NCBI GenBank assembly: GCA_006844705.1
Contig: SPJS01000063.1
Span: 48,183 to 112,182 of the forward strand
Source of the DNA: Methylococcaceae bacterium
Lineage (GTDB): Bacteria > Pseudomonadota > Gammaproteobacteria > Methylococcales > Methylomonadaceae
Direction of reading: 5' to 3'
DNA: 64,000 nucleotides
Shown: positions 26,265 to 34,927 of the stretch, one piece after another
Numbering within the stretch: position 1 is the first letter of the stretch
Layout: each line of letters opens with the position of its first letter
Position numbers and translations under genes: made by a program
The notes under the pieces: model-generated
What the model was told of the DNA's origin: nothing
What the model saw: only the letters and a program-made list of their open reading frames with translations
Database searches by the model: none

Positions 26265-28250
26265 TTAAAACTGTAGTCTAACACCAAATTCCACACCAAA
26301 TCCCGCTTCCGGCGAAACTTCGCGTAAAAACGAAACGGATTGCCTGATCTCTTCATCCAGCAGGTTTTGCGCTTTGGCAAACAACAACGCTTTTTGCTGT
26401 TCTCCCAACGCCAGATTGTAGGAGGCCGATGCATCCAGTTTCCAGTATCCGGCCGTTGCATTTTCATTTATTCCCGGACGCTCCTGTGCTTCCGCACGAG
26501 TCACTCTGAACGCTGTTTGCCAGTGTCCGCCCTGCCAGGACAATTCACTGCCATAACGTAGTGGTGGCAAGCGGGGAATCGCTTCACCGGTATCAAATTC
26601 ACCATGGACATAATCTGCAAACCATTCACTGTGCAATGCTCCCCACGCAGTTTGCATCAGTGGAATCTGGATTTGCGCTTCAAATCCTTTGAATTCCGCG
26701 GTCATCTGGCGCGTATTAAACACATCCATACACTCCCCGGGACACACGGCGAGAATCGTTTCGGTCGCCTCATCAAACACCAGACCACTGTTTATCTGGG
26801 CAATATAGTCATCCACCCGGTTGTAGAACAGATTGATGTCTGCAGATAACCATGAGCGGTCAAAATGAAATCCCAACTCGACATTGTAGCTTGTCTCTTC
26901 GGTCAATTGATCATTGCCAACATCGAAGGTTTCGGTGGCATGGTGCGGCCCATTGGACAGCAATTCCTGAATTTCCGGCGCACGCTGTGAACGGGAGAAG
27001 GTCAGTTTCAATGAATCATGCGGGTTGATTTCCCACAGTGCGGACAATGAAAAACTCACCGGTGTATGAGACAACTGCTGCCCCGTCTCGGCATCAATCC
27101 ATTGCTGTTCCACACGCAGGCCAAATTCATAAACCAGATGCTCTGTATGAATATCCTGGATAGTAAAAAAGGCCAATGAATCAATATCTGAGCGTGGCAC
27201 AATGGCTTCTTCACCCAAGGCGGCAAACACGCTGTGATTGGATTGAAAGCCAACCACACCATGATCAAATATCCACCACGGGGTCTGTATGGCTTCTACT
27301 CTGCTTTCATACCCTTCATTGGTAAACGTGGTGCCTGCCACCCCGTCTTCCAGCTCGGTATGCTTGTAATCATTGTAGGCCAGCTTGAAATTGATTTTTT
27401 CTAAGCCGGTAAAGGGCTGGTTCAGACCGGCTTTGAAATCATAGCGGGTTTGTAACACATCAATCGTGACCGGTTCACCCTCTTCACCTATCGGAATGCC
27501 ATAATTGTTTTCCAGATGATTGATCGCAATGCCCAGGAATCCGGCCTCACCGATCACGGATGCCCCTGCACTGCCGCTGTATGCCCGGGTATCGGAATTC
27601 AGCAGACGACCGGTGCTACCGCCGCCATCGGCAAACGAAGTGGTCGGGATTTGTTGATCAATACTATCGCGGTAAAACCCGTCGACATGCCAGGCAAACA
27701 TATCCTGACTGCCTTCCAGTTTGAATACAGTGGATTTGCCTTCGTTGACCGTGTTGTAGCGTTGTTCAACCGCGCCTTGAACAGGTCGATCAAATAATTT
27801 GTCCGGGATACGGTTATCAATAATATTGACCACACCGCCTATCGCTCCACTGCCATACAGCAGACTGGCTGGCCCGCGTAACACCTCGACGCGGTCTGCC
27901 AGCAGCGGTTCTGCAGTATTGGCATGATCCGGGCTGATGGATGCCACATCTAGACTGCCCAGGCTGTTTTGCAATACTTTTACCCGTGAACCGGACTGTC
28001 CGCGAATTACCGGCTGCCCCACGCCGGGCCCAAACGACTGGTTAAAAACGCCGGGCTCCCGGGCCAGGGTTTCGCCTATATTTCCGCCCATTTTAGTGCG
28101 CAACTCCTCTCCCGTCAGAATGGATACAGGCAAAGCAGTATTTGATACCGACTGATTGGGTGCACTGATTAAAATATTGTCCAGTTCATGTACGTGGGTA
28201 GATTCAGCAGCCACAGAAAAGGACAGCAATAAAAAGGGGATATATTTCAT
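26265..28250 (-). CDS. znuD: ZnuD-like TonB-dependent receptor
   Basis: Outer-membrane receptor, probably for zinc uptake energised by TonB. The 661-residue protein has a short signal peptide (about 15 residues), a plug domain with VSILTGEEL, GQPVIRGQSGSRVKVLQN and VEVLRGPASLLYGSGAIGGVVN (about 115-137), and a 22-strand-type barrel that ends in LQF, the typical aromatic C-terminus. A disulfide-like CPGEC loop pair lies near residue 495, as in ZnuD proteins. The zinc role is inferred from similarity to ZnuD and from the adjacent Zur gene and operator. Confidence 0.85.
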   Translation of the reverse strand: MKYIPFLLLSFSVAAESTHVHELDNILISAPNQSVSNTALPVSILTGEELRTKMGGNIGETLAREPGVFNQSFGPGVGQPVIRGQSGSRVKVLQNSLGSLDVASISPDHANTAEPLLADRVEVLRGPASLLYGSGAIGGVVNIIDNRIPDKLFDRPVQGAVEQRYNTVNEGKSTVFKLEGSQDMFAWHVDGFYRDSIDQQIPTTSFADGGGSTGRLLNSDTRAYSGSAGASVIGEAGFLGIAINHLENNYGIPIGEEGEPVTIDVLQTRYDFKAGLNQPFTGLEKINFKLAYNDYKHTELEDGVAGTTFTNEGYESRVEAIQTPWWIFDHGVVGFQSNHSVFAALGEEAIVPRSDIDSLAFFTIQDIHTEHLVYEFGLRVEQQWIDAETGQQLSHTPVSFSLSALWEINPHDSLKLTFSRSQRAPEIQELLSNGPHHATETFDVGNDQLTEETSYNVELGFHFDRSWLSADINLFYNRVDDYIAQINSGLVFDEATETILAVCPGECMDVFNTRQMTAEFKGFEAQIQIPLMQTAWGALHSEWFADYVHGEFDTGEAIPRLPPLRYGSELSWQGGHWQTAFRVTRAEAQERPGINENATAGYWKLDASASYNLALGEQQKALLFAKAQNLLDEEIRQSVSFLREVSPEAGFGVEFGVRLQF

Positions 28251-28267
28251 TTTGAATACAAATAGAC

Positions 28268-28311
28268 GTTACAACATAACAAAATTATAGCGTGAAATCA
28301 TTTTTTTGAAG
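28268..28311 (-). promoter_or_regulatory. znuD promoter with Zur-like operator
   Basis: On the minus strand there is a perfect -10 TATAAT (28284-28289), with a candidate -35 CTTCAA (28306-28311) 16 bases upstream. Immediately downstream of the -10, over the probable start point, is GTTACAACATAAC on the plus strand (28268-28280), a GTTA-N5-TAAC dyad close to the gammaproteobacterial Zur box core GTTATAATATAAC. Binding there would block initiation. Confidence 0.6.
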
Positions 28312-28333
28312 ACACTTTTTTTACCTTACCTTT

Positions 28334-29116
28334 TCAAGCATCAGATTTGCGCAAGGAATAAGCAACCAGTATCACACCCAGCAAAAAGAATGGAATACTC
28401 AACAATTGACCTGTATTCAGAGGCAAGTCCAGCGTATAGGACGCCTGCCGGGTTTTAAAGAATTCCAGACAGAAGCGCACAAAGAAAATCAGACTCATAT
28501 CCACACCTAATATCAGCCCTTTGATTGGTTTGTTCCAGGTTTTTCGATAAACCAATATCAAGACTATAAATATCATCGAGTAACTGAAGGCCTCGTAAAG
28601 CTGCACCGGGTGACGTGGCAGGCTGTCAACACGGGAAAAAATAATCGCCCAGGGCACATCGGTGACATGTCCGAGAATTTCGGAATTGAAAAAATTGCCG
28701 ATACGAATCATGCTGGCGCCTAAAATACAGGACAATGCAATACGGTCAGCCAAGCATAAGAAATTATCCCTGGTTTTAATACGATACAAATAGAGGCTGA
28801 CCACAATACCTAATAATGCGCCATGACTGGCCAGCCCGCCTTCCCAGATTGCCAGGATTCTTATCGGGTTGGCGAGGTAATACTCCGGATCGTAAAACAG
28901 GCAGTGTACAATGCGCGCGCCGAGTACGGTACCAATGGCCAGATACCACAACATGCGATCCAGTTCGTCGACATTTTTGCCTTCGCGTTTATAAATCCAG
29001 CTCATGAAGTAATAACTGCTCATAAACGCGCTGGCAAACATCAACCCGTACCAGCGAATCTGTACGGCGCCGAGATTAAGAAGGATGGGATCTGTATCCC
29101 AGACTAAATATTGCAT
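28334..29116 (-). CDS. lgt: Prolipoprotein diacylglyceryl transferase
   Basis: Inner-membrane enzyme that adds diacylglycerol to the lipobox Cys of prolipoproteins. The 260-residue protein has seven hydrophobic segments, the WEGGLASHGALLG segment (about 91-103, corresponding to the conserved HGGL-type signature region) and the GNFFNSEILG Lgt signature (about 147-156), followed by HPVQLYEA. These are the usual catalytic-pore residues. It is downstream of the Rieske and rsmJ genes on the same strand, 65 bases after the Rieske stop. Confidence 0.95.
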   Translation of the reverse strand: MQYLVWDTDPILLNLGAVQIRWYGLMFASAFMSSYYFMSWIYKREGKNVDELDRMLWYLAIGTVLGARIVHCLFYDPEYYLANPIRILAIWEGGLASHGALLGIVVSLYLYRIKTRDNFLCLADRIALSCILGASMIRIGNFFNSEILGHVTDVPWAIIFSRVDSLPRHPVQLYEAFSYSMIFIVLILVYRKTWNKPIKGLILGVDMSLIFFVRFCLEFFKTRQASYTLDLPLNTGQLLSIPFFLLGVILVAYSLRKSDA

Positions 29117-29181
29117 AATGATCTGTAAAAACTACTTTATTGTTATTTCTGTGAGGAAGGGATGCAGGGTAACTTAATATC

Positions 29182-29502
29182 TTAATCCCAGCGATCATCT
29201 CTGACTTGCACCTGCCCGTCGACAATTTGTATGGGAAAGATGTCTAGATTCTCATACGCTGGCGGGCCTTTGACTTCGCCGGTTTTAATGCAAAAACGCG
29301 CACCATGACGGGGGCAAACGATGTCATCCCCTTCTATCTCACCACTGGCGATTTCCGCGCCATCATGGTTACACACGTCTTCAACGGCGTAAAATTCGCC
29401 CTCTAATTTAAACACCGCGACGTCGGTGCCGTCGACATCGACAACGACATGCTCGCCATCGGCCATTGCCTCGGCTTTAATCACATCAACCCATTCAGAC
29501 AT
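29182..29502 (-). CDS. Rieske [2Fe-2S] ferredoxin-like protein
   Basis: A 106-residue single-domain Rieske protein. The cluster motifs are intact: C-x-H in VCNHDGAEI (about 43-51) and C-x-x-H in VCPRHGARF (about 61-69). It has no signal peptide, so it should be a cytosolic electron carrier of the bacterial (BphF/NirD-like) type. It overlaps rsmJ by eight bases and sits at the end of the SUF gene group, which may simply supply its cluster. The partner enzyme is unknown. Confidence 0.85.
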   Translation of the reverse strand: MSEWVDVIKAEAMADGEHVVVDVDGTDVAVFKLEGEFYAVEDVCNHDGAEIASGEIEGDDIVCPRHGARFCIKTGEVKGPPAYENLDIFPIQIVDGQVQVRDDRWD

Positions 29503-30271
29503 TCTGATTTTCTCCGATCAAATACACATCATATCTTACCAATTTGCTGGCATAACTCATGGACGGTTGACCGCCCAGGGGTTCAGCATCATCTGGGGAT
29601 TTTACTACAACCCGTTTGCCTGCATGTTGCATGGCTGTCATAAACAATTGCTGTTTATCGGTATCATCGCCCAGAATATCGCGCAGCACGTTCATGCCTT
29701 TTTTGGCCAGGGCAGATTTTTTTCTTTTGGGAGGGAACATCGGATCAAGATAGATACAATCCGGTTGGCTAGCAAGATTTTGCAGTCTGTCTATACTATT
29801 GCCGCTGATTAATTCTGGCACCTGCAATTGTCTTCGAATGACCCAGTCTTTTTGTGCCAGACGCGAAAAACCGTCTTCAATCAACGCCACCATGACGGGG
29901 GAGCGCTCCAGACAGGTCATGTGATAACCCATGCGGAATAAGGCCAGACTGTCCTGTGCCCAACCGGTTGTTGCATCCAGAATAGTTTGCGTTTTGCGTC
30001 CAACGGCTTGAGCCAGTGCGCCTTTTTTGGAGGCCGGATAAGAAGATTGTTCGCCCGGGCGCGGATCGATGTTGACGGTGAGTCCGCCTTTTTTTAACAA
30101 CGCTTTGTCCAGCAGTTTCAGGCAATGGTCACGGTAGACCAGAAAGAACGGAATATCCTGTTGTTTTGCATCTGCAACGGCTAATAGTGGACGCTCTAAT
30201 TTATCAGCCAAGTGCCGACTTTGCTGAAGATAATTGTCGTCTTCAGCAAGCACCGCTAACTCAGCCCGCAT
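29495..30271 (-). CDS. rsmJ: 16S rRNA (guanine-1516-N2) methyltransferase
   Basis: Methylates G1516 of 16S rRNA using S-adenosylmethionine. The 258-residue length is standard. Recognised by LTVNIDPRPGEQ (about 64-75), the SAM motif I region ILDATTGWAQDSLALFRMG, acidic CLERSP (motif II), and the catalytic-type YLDPMFPPKRKKSAL block near residue 175. The TAA of sufU is directly adjacent to its ATG, so the two genes are co-transcribed. rsmJ is largely restricted to gammaproteobacteria, which supports the taxonomic call. Confidence 0.92.
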   Translation of the reverse strand: MRAELAVLAEDDNYLQQSRHLADKLERPLLAVADAKQQDIPFFLVYRDHCLKLLDKALLKKGGLTVNIDPRPGEQSSYPASKKGALAQAVGRKTQTILDATTGWAQDSLALFRMGYHMTCLERSPVMVALIEDGFSRLAQKDWVIRRQLQVPELISGNSIDRLQNLASQPDCIYLDPMFPPKRKKSALAKKGMNVLRDILGDDTDKQQLFMTAMQHAGKRVVVKSPDDAEPLGGQPSMSYASKLVRYDVYLIGENQNV

Positions 30272-30724
30272 TTATTCCGTAGACACCGAAGATTGCTCGT
30301 TTTTGATGGCGGCATCCAGCGTATGCCAGGCCAGCGTGGCACATTTTACCCGCGCCGGATATTCGCGCACGCCGGCTAATACTGCCAGCTTGCCCAGAGC
30401 GTCTATACTCACCTCTTCATTCTTGCCGGTGGTCATATCATGAAACTTCTGAAACAGGGTTTCCGCTTCGTCTTCTGTCAAGCCTTTAACGATCTCGGTC
30501 ATCAGCGAAACAGAGGCTGTAGAAATAGCACAGCCGGAACCTTGAAAGCTGGCATCAGTGATTTTATTGCCATCCATTTTCAAATATAAGGTCAGGCGGT
30601 CGCCGCATAACGGGTTAAAGCCTTCCACTTCACGGTCTGCATTTTCTATCACCCGAAAATTCCGCGGGTTGCGATTATGATCAAAAATGACTTCCTGATA
30701 TAAATCTCTTAAATCTTCAAACAT
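30272..30724 (-). CDS. sufU: SufU-type iron-sulfur assembly protein
   Basis: NifU/IscU-related partner of SufS in SUF cluster assembly. The 150-residue protein starts MFEDLRDLYQEVIFDHNRNPRNF and carries the three conserved Cys residues: LCGD (about 40-43), GSGCAIS (about 64-70) and VKCATLAW (about 126-133), with the Asp after the first Cys. In Gram-positive bacteria SufU is the zinc-dependent sulfur acceptor from SufS. No sufE is present, so SufU probably takes that role here. It lies 83 bases downstream of sufS. Confidence 0.9.
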   Translation of the reverse strand: MFEDLRDLYQEVIFDHNRNPRNFRVIENADREVEGFNPLCGDRLTLYLKMDGNKITDASFQGSGCAISTASVSLMTEIVKGLTEDEAETLFQKFHDMTTGKNEEVSIDALGKLAVLAGVREYPARVKCATLAWHTLDAAIKNEQSSVSTE

Positions 30725-30807
30725 TGAATGTCTCTATTAGTAACTCATCGGGCAATATATTATCTGCAACACAGCCTATTAAAAACCGCATTGCAGAATA
30801 TACAGTA

Positions 30808-32031
30808 TTAACCAAACACCTCAATCAACGATTTAATGCCTTCCATCAACACATCAATTTCCTCTTTGCTGTTGTACATGGCGAAGGACGCTCTTGCGGT
30901 TGCAGGCACTTCAAAAAAGTCCATGACTGGCATGGCACAATGATGCCCTGCCCTGATCGCAATCCCCAGACTGTCCAGCATGGTGCCGATGTCATGCGGA
31001 TGAATCTTGTCCAGCACGAAGGAGAGAATGGCACCTTTTTCCGAGGCCTGGCCAATGATTTGCAAACCATCAATATGTGCCGCCTGCTGCGTGGCATAGG
31101 CTAATAATTCGGCTTCATATGCAGCAATTTTGTCCATCCCGATGGCGGATACATAATCAATCGCTGCACCCAGCCCAACCACTTCGGCGATTGGCGGCGT
31201 ACCTGCTTCAAATTTGTATGGCAGGGTGTTGTATTCGGTTTCTTCAAATGTCACCTTGCGGATCATATCCCCCCCACCCTGATACGGCGGCATGGCATTC
31301 AGAATATCCTGTTTGCCGTATAACACGCCAATGCCGCTGGGGCCATAAAGTTTATGCCCGGAAAACGCATAGAAATCACAATCCAGGGCCTGCACGTCGA
31401 CCGACATGTGCGGGATTGCCTGGGCACCATCCAGTAATACAGGTATATCTTTGGCATGTGCCAGATCGATGATTTTCTGCACCGGATTGACGCTACCCAG
31501 CGCATTGGACATGTGAACCACGGATACCAGCCGGGTTTTATCGGAAATCAGTTGCTCGAATTCACTGAACATCAATTCGCCCTGCTGATTGATAGGCGCG
31601 ACTCTTAACACCGCGCCGGTCTGCTCCGCCAGCATTTGCCAGGGTACGATATTGGAATGATGTTCCATAGCGGTAATCAAGACTTCGTCGCCTTCAGCCA
31701 GATTAGCTTTGCCGAAGGTTTGGGCAACCAGGTTAATAGCCTCCGTCGTGCCTTTGGTAAAGATAATTTCCTTAGTGCTGGACGCATTAATAAACTGCTT
31801 GACCTTGTCCCGCGCGCCTTCATATAAATCCGTCGAGCGTACACTCAAGGTATGCACGCCGCGATGCACATTGGCGTAGTTTGTCCGGTACAGCTCGGAC
31901 ATGCTGTCAATCACGCACTCCGGCTTCTGGCAGGTGGCAGCGTTGTCCAGGTACACCAGCGGTTTGTTACGAATGGTCTGTTGCAGTATCGGAAAGTCTG
32001 CGCGAATTTTTTCAATCGGGAAATCTGTCAT
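30808..32031 (-). CDS. sufS: Cysteine desulfurase SufS
   Basis: PLP enzyme that takes sulfur from cysteine for iron-sulfur cluster assembly. The 407-residue protein shows AATCQKP near the N-terminus, TKGTTEAINL (about 92-101), the PLP-lysine segment FYAFSGHKLYGPSGIGVLYG (Lys at about 227) and the active-site Cys in RAGHHCAMPVM (about 360-370). It belongs to the group II desulfurases. The Uma2 gene on the opposite strand separates it from sufD, so it needs its own promoter in the 73 bases upstream. Confidence 0.95.
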   Translation of the reverse strand: MTDFPIEKIRADFPILQQTIRNKPLVYLDNAATCQKPECVIDSMSELYRTNYANVHRGVHTLSVRSTDLYEGARDKVKQFINASSTKEIIFTKGTTEAINLVAQTFGKANLAEGDEVLITAMEHHSNIVPWQMLAEQTGAVLRVAPINQQGELMFSEFEQLISDKTRLVSVVHMSNALGSVNPVQKIIDLAHAKDIPVLLDGAQAIPHMSVDVQALDCDFYAFSGHKLYGPSGIGVLYGKQDILNAMPPYQGGGDMIRKVTFEETEYNTLPYKFEAGTPPIAEVVGLGAAIDYVSAIGMDKIAAYEAELLAYATQQAAHIDGLQIIGQASEKGAILSFVLDKIHPHDIGTMLDSLGIAIRAGHHCAMPVMDFFEVPATARASFAMYNSKEEIDVLMEGIKSLIEVFG

Positions 32032-32104
32032 AGGTTTATTTTTAACTGACCTCTGTTATGATTTGTTATATTTTAAGTAATTTTTGTAAGCGTTCCTGGC
32101 CAAC

Positions 32105-32674
32105 ATGATGTCAACATCTTCAGCACATATCAAAAAACATCTAACGGATATTTCAGAATGGCGCAGACTGGGTGAAGCCGGCATTTTCCCACCTGACTCA
32201 CGAGTTGAACTCATTAATGGAGAAATTATTGAAATGTCACTCATTGGTTCTAATCATGCCGGTCATATCAATCGACTAAGTCAAGTGTTTGCATCTCTCA
32301 TTCCAGGGCAAGCAATGTTCAGCGCTCAAAACCCTCTACAGCTGAGTAACTTTTCAGAGCCCGAGCCGGACTTAATGCTATTACTCCCCCGTGAAGATTT
32401 CTACGCAGATCAACACCCGCAAGCAGCCGACGTACTATTGCTCATCGAAGTCGCTGACAACTCGCTGGAGTATGACCAAGGATTCAAACTGCAACTCTAC
32501 GCGCGACATAATATTCCTGAATACTGGGTGTTAAACCTGAACGATCAGTGCTTACAGGTTTTCCGCAAACCGCATGGCGATAATTACGAGGAAAAAACCA
32601 CGCTACGGCGGGGCGATAGCGTGTCTCCCAGCCAGCTGCAAAACATCACACTTGCGCTCAGCGATATCCTATAA
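32105..32674 (+). CDS. Uma2-family (DUF820) endonuclease-like protein
   Basis: A 189-residue PD-(D/E)XK-like protein of the Uma2 family, abundant in cyanobacteria and scattered elsewhere. Family features are visible: VELINGEIIEMS (about 38-49), EPDLMLL (about 92-98), the active-site core LLIEVADNSLEYDQGFK (about 115-131; E...D...K) and YARHNIPEYWVLNL. The catalytic set looks complete. It is inserted antisense between sufD and sufS and overlaps the sufD end by six bases. Its role is unknown; it may have arrived by transfer. Confidence 0.85.
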   Translation: MMSTSSAHIKKHLTDISEWRRLGEAGIFPPDSRVELINGEIIEMSLIGSNHAGHINRLSQVFASLIPGQAMFSAQNPLQLSNFSEPEPDLMLLLPREDFYADQHPQAADVLLLIEVADNSLEYDQGFKLQLYARHNIPEYWVLNLNDQCLQVFRKPHGDNYEEKTTLRRGDSVSPSQLQNITLALSDIL

Positions 32675-34000
32675 CCACGCCGCCTCAACACCTTGTTGCG
32701 GAAAACGCTGTAGCAATTGCTTGAGCACAAAATCATGCAGACTTTTATGCTTGATCTTGTTGACCATTTCATTAGCAAAGGCAAACGTCAGCATATTGCG
32801 CGCCTGTTCCTCGCTCATGCAGCGTGACTGCAAATAAAACACGGATTTTTCATCCAGTTGCCCCACGGTGACACCATGCGCGCATTTCACGTCATCGGCA
32901 TAAATTTCCAGCTGCGGCTTGGTATCTGCCTCGGCATCCTCCGATAGCAACAGGTTACGATTGTTCATTTCCGAATCGGTTTTTTGCGCATCTTCGGCGA
33001 CAATCACCCGTCCCTGAAAAACCCCGCGTGCGCGTTGCGCCAGTACACCTTTATACAATTCGCGGCTGATGGCGTGAGCTTCTAGGTGATTGATACGCGT
33101 GTGATTATCAATATGTTGGCGCTTGTTGCCAAGGTACAATCCATTTAGCTCGCATTCTGCGGCCTTGAATAATTGCGTATGAATTTCATTCCGCGCCAGC
33201 AATCCGCCAAAAGCAAAATTATCATGTCTAAAGCGGCTGTTGGCCGCCTGTTTGGCATAACATCCGGCAAAATGGTAGGCCTTATCTGACGCCGTCTGTA
33301 TTTGAGTCACGCTTAAAGATGCATTCTCTGCCAGCACGGCTTCTGTCACATTGACAGAAAAATAAGCCTGCGCTGCGCCGGCAAAAGTCTCTACGATACT
33401 GGCTTCGGCAGATTCATCGACATGATAAACGTTGCGCAATGCCAGCAACGCATCCGCGTCATCAAAATAATGCACCACCTGCAACGGCTTTTCCAGCACA
33501 GTGTTGGCAGGCACATGGACATAAAGCCCTTCGCTAAACCAGGCACTGTTGAAGGCGATAAAGCCATGCTCATCATCGCTGACAGCCTGCCCCAATTGCG
33601 CCTGCACCTGTTCCGGGTTATCCTCCAGGGCTTGCGACATACTGCAAATAATGACACCAGGCGGCACACCTTCAAGCCGGGAATGTTCGGCAACAAACTG
33701 ACCATTCACCAGCACCACTGTCCACATGTCCTGCAGCACCAGCTCATCCAGCACATGGCTGTCAATGTTGGTTAGTCCCTGGGCCGTCGATGTGAATGGC
33801 TTGAAACGTTTTTTCTCTATCGCCGAGACATTGGTATAACGCCATTCTTCCTGACGAATATCAGGAAAGCCGTGGGTGGAAAAACACGCCAACGCCTGCT
33901 TTCTAAACTGTTGCAACCAGGGCAATGTCTGCCCCGGCAGGCTCGCGGAAGAGGCCGGATATTCAGCCAGATACTGGCTGACTGCTTGATCGTTACTCAT
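32669..34000 (-). CDS. sufD: SUF scaffold subunit SufD
   Basis: Component of the SufBC2D scaffold that builds iron-sulfur clusters. The 443-residue protein has a helical N-terminus (EEWRYTNVSAI, about 51-61) and a right-handed beta-helix core, ending in the conserved AKTDSEMNNRNLLLSEDAEADTKP-like region, CAHGVTVGQLDE and the C-terminal helical domain. The His of CAHG is the conserved SufD residue. Its start overlaps the sufC stop by one base (TAATG). Confidence 0.93.
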   Translation of the reverse strand: MSNDQAVSQYLAEYPASSASLPGQTLPWLQQFRKQALACFSTHGFPDIRQEEWRYTNVSAIEKKRFKPFTSTAQGLTNIDSHVLDELVLQDMWTVVLVNGQFVAEHSRLEGVPPGVIICSMSQALEDNPEQVQAQLGQAVSDDEHGFIAFNSAWFSEGLYVHVPANTVLEKPLQVVHYFDDADALLALRNVYHVDESAEASIVETFAGAAQAYFSVNVTEAVLAENASLSVTQIQTASDKAYHFAGCYAKQAANSRFRHDNFAFGGLLARNEIHTQLFKAAECELNGLYLGNKRQHIDNHTRINHLEAHAISRELYKGVLAQRARGVFQGRVIVAEDAQKTDSEMNNRNLLLSEDAEADTKPQLEIYADDVKCAHGVTVGQLDEKSVFYLQSRCMSEEQARNMLTFAFANEMVNKIKHKSLHDFVLKQLLQRFPQQGVEAAWL

Positions 34001-34749
34001 TATGCCGCCTGCTCTTCTACCCAGCTATAACCTTTCTCTTCCAGCTCCAGCGCCAGTTCCGGCCCGCCGGATTTAACGATTTTGCCGTGTGCCAGTACAT
34101 GCACGAAATCCGGCTTGATATAATCCAGCAGACGTTGGTAATGGGTAATCATTAAAAATGAACGCTCTGCTGAACGCAGCGAATTAACCCCATCCGCCAC
34201 AATTTTCAAGGCATCAATATCCAGTCCGGAATCAGTTTCATCCAGAATACATAATTTAGGCTCAAGCACTGCCGCCTGTAGAATTTCGTTGCGTTTCTTC
34301 TCACCACCTGAAAAACCTTCATTGACCGCACGATATAGAAATTTCTCATCCATCTGCAGTAATTTGATTTTGTCTTTGACCAGCATCAGAAAGTCCATGG
34401 CATCCACTTCACCCAGCCCTTGATGCTTGCGCATAGCATTTAACGCGGCTTTCAACAGATAAATATTGCTGACCCCAGGGATTTCCACCGGATATTGAAA
34501 GGCCAGAAACACCCCTTCACGCGCACGCATTTCCGGTTCAAGTTCCAGCAGGTTGTTACCTTGATAAATCACCGAACCCTCGGTGACATCATAACCAGAC
34601 TTGCCTGACAACACATGCGATAACGTACTTTTACCCGCGCCATTCGGCCCCATCACCGCATGAACTTCACCGGGATTAATGTGCAGGTTCAAGCCCTTTA
34701 AAATGGGTTTTTCGCCGACATTGGCATGGAGGTTTTCAATTGTTAGCAT
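34000..34749 (-). CDS. sufC: SUF ATPase SufC
   Basis: ABC-type ATPase of the SufBC2D complex. From the ATG at 34749 the protein has 249 residues, starting MLTIENLHANV; upstream codons to a TTG at 34767 are open but unlikely, and AGGTAA lies before the chosen ATG. Walker A GPNGAGKST (about 33-41), the signature FSGGEKKR (about 142-149) and Walker B LCILDETDSGLD are intact. The family-typical SGGEKKRNEILQ is clear. It follows sufB after an unusual 178-base gap that contains two hairpins. Confidence 0.95.
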   Translation of the reverse strand: MLTIENLHANVGEKPILKGLNLHINPGEVHAVMGPNGAGKSTLSHVLSGKSGYDVTEGSVIYQGNNLLELEPEMRAREGVFLAFQYPVEIPGVSNIYLLKAALNAMRKHQGLGEVDAMDFLMLVKDKIKLLQMDEKFLYRAVNEGFSGGEKKRNEILQAAVLEPKLCILDETDSGLDIDALKIVADGVNSLRSAERSFLMITHYQRLLDYIKPDFVHVLAHGKIVKSGGPELALELEEKGYSWVEEQAA

Positions 34750-34824
34750 TTTATTACCTAAATTCAAAAGTGCTTGTTATTTCAACACTTAAAAAAACTA
34801 AAGTCGCCAAAGCGATGTTTCAAA

Positions 34825-34878
34825 GCCGGTTCTCGCACCGGCAGGCGAGCTTCTTTTCTTTGCTTGTGTAAAGAAAAG
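34825..34878. repeat. Two adjacent hairpins in the sufB-sufC gap
   Basis: GCCGGT (34825-34830) pairs with ACCGGC (34837-34842), and CTTTTCTTT (34853-34861) pairs with AAAGAAAAG (34870-34878). The rest of the 178-base gap has no gene. The form resembles short dispersed palindromic elements; a role in transcript processing or partial termination within the suf operon is possible. Confidence 0.5.
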
Positions 34879-34927
34879 ACCCCCGAATGCTGCTTGATCA
34901 CTGCGCAACAAAACGGGTTCAAATGGT

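Noticed and set aside
29426..29812. 128-residue plus-strand open frame over the Rieske and rsmJ genes
   Set aside because: Antisense to two clear conserved genes; no motif of its own.
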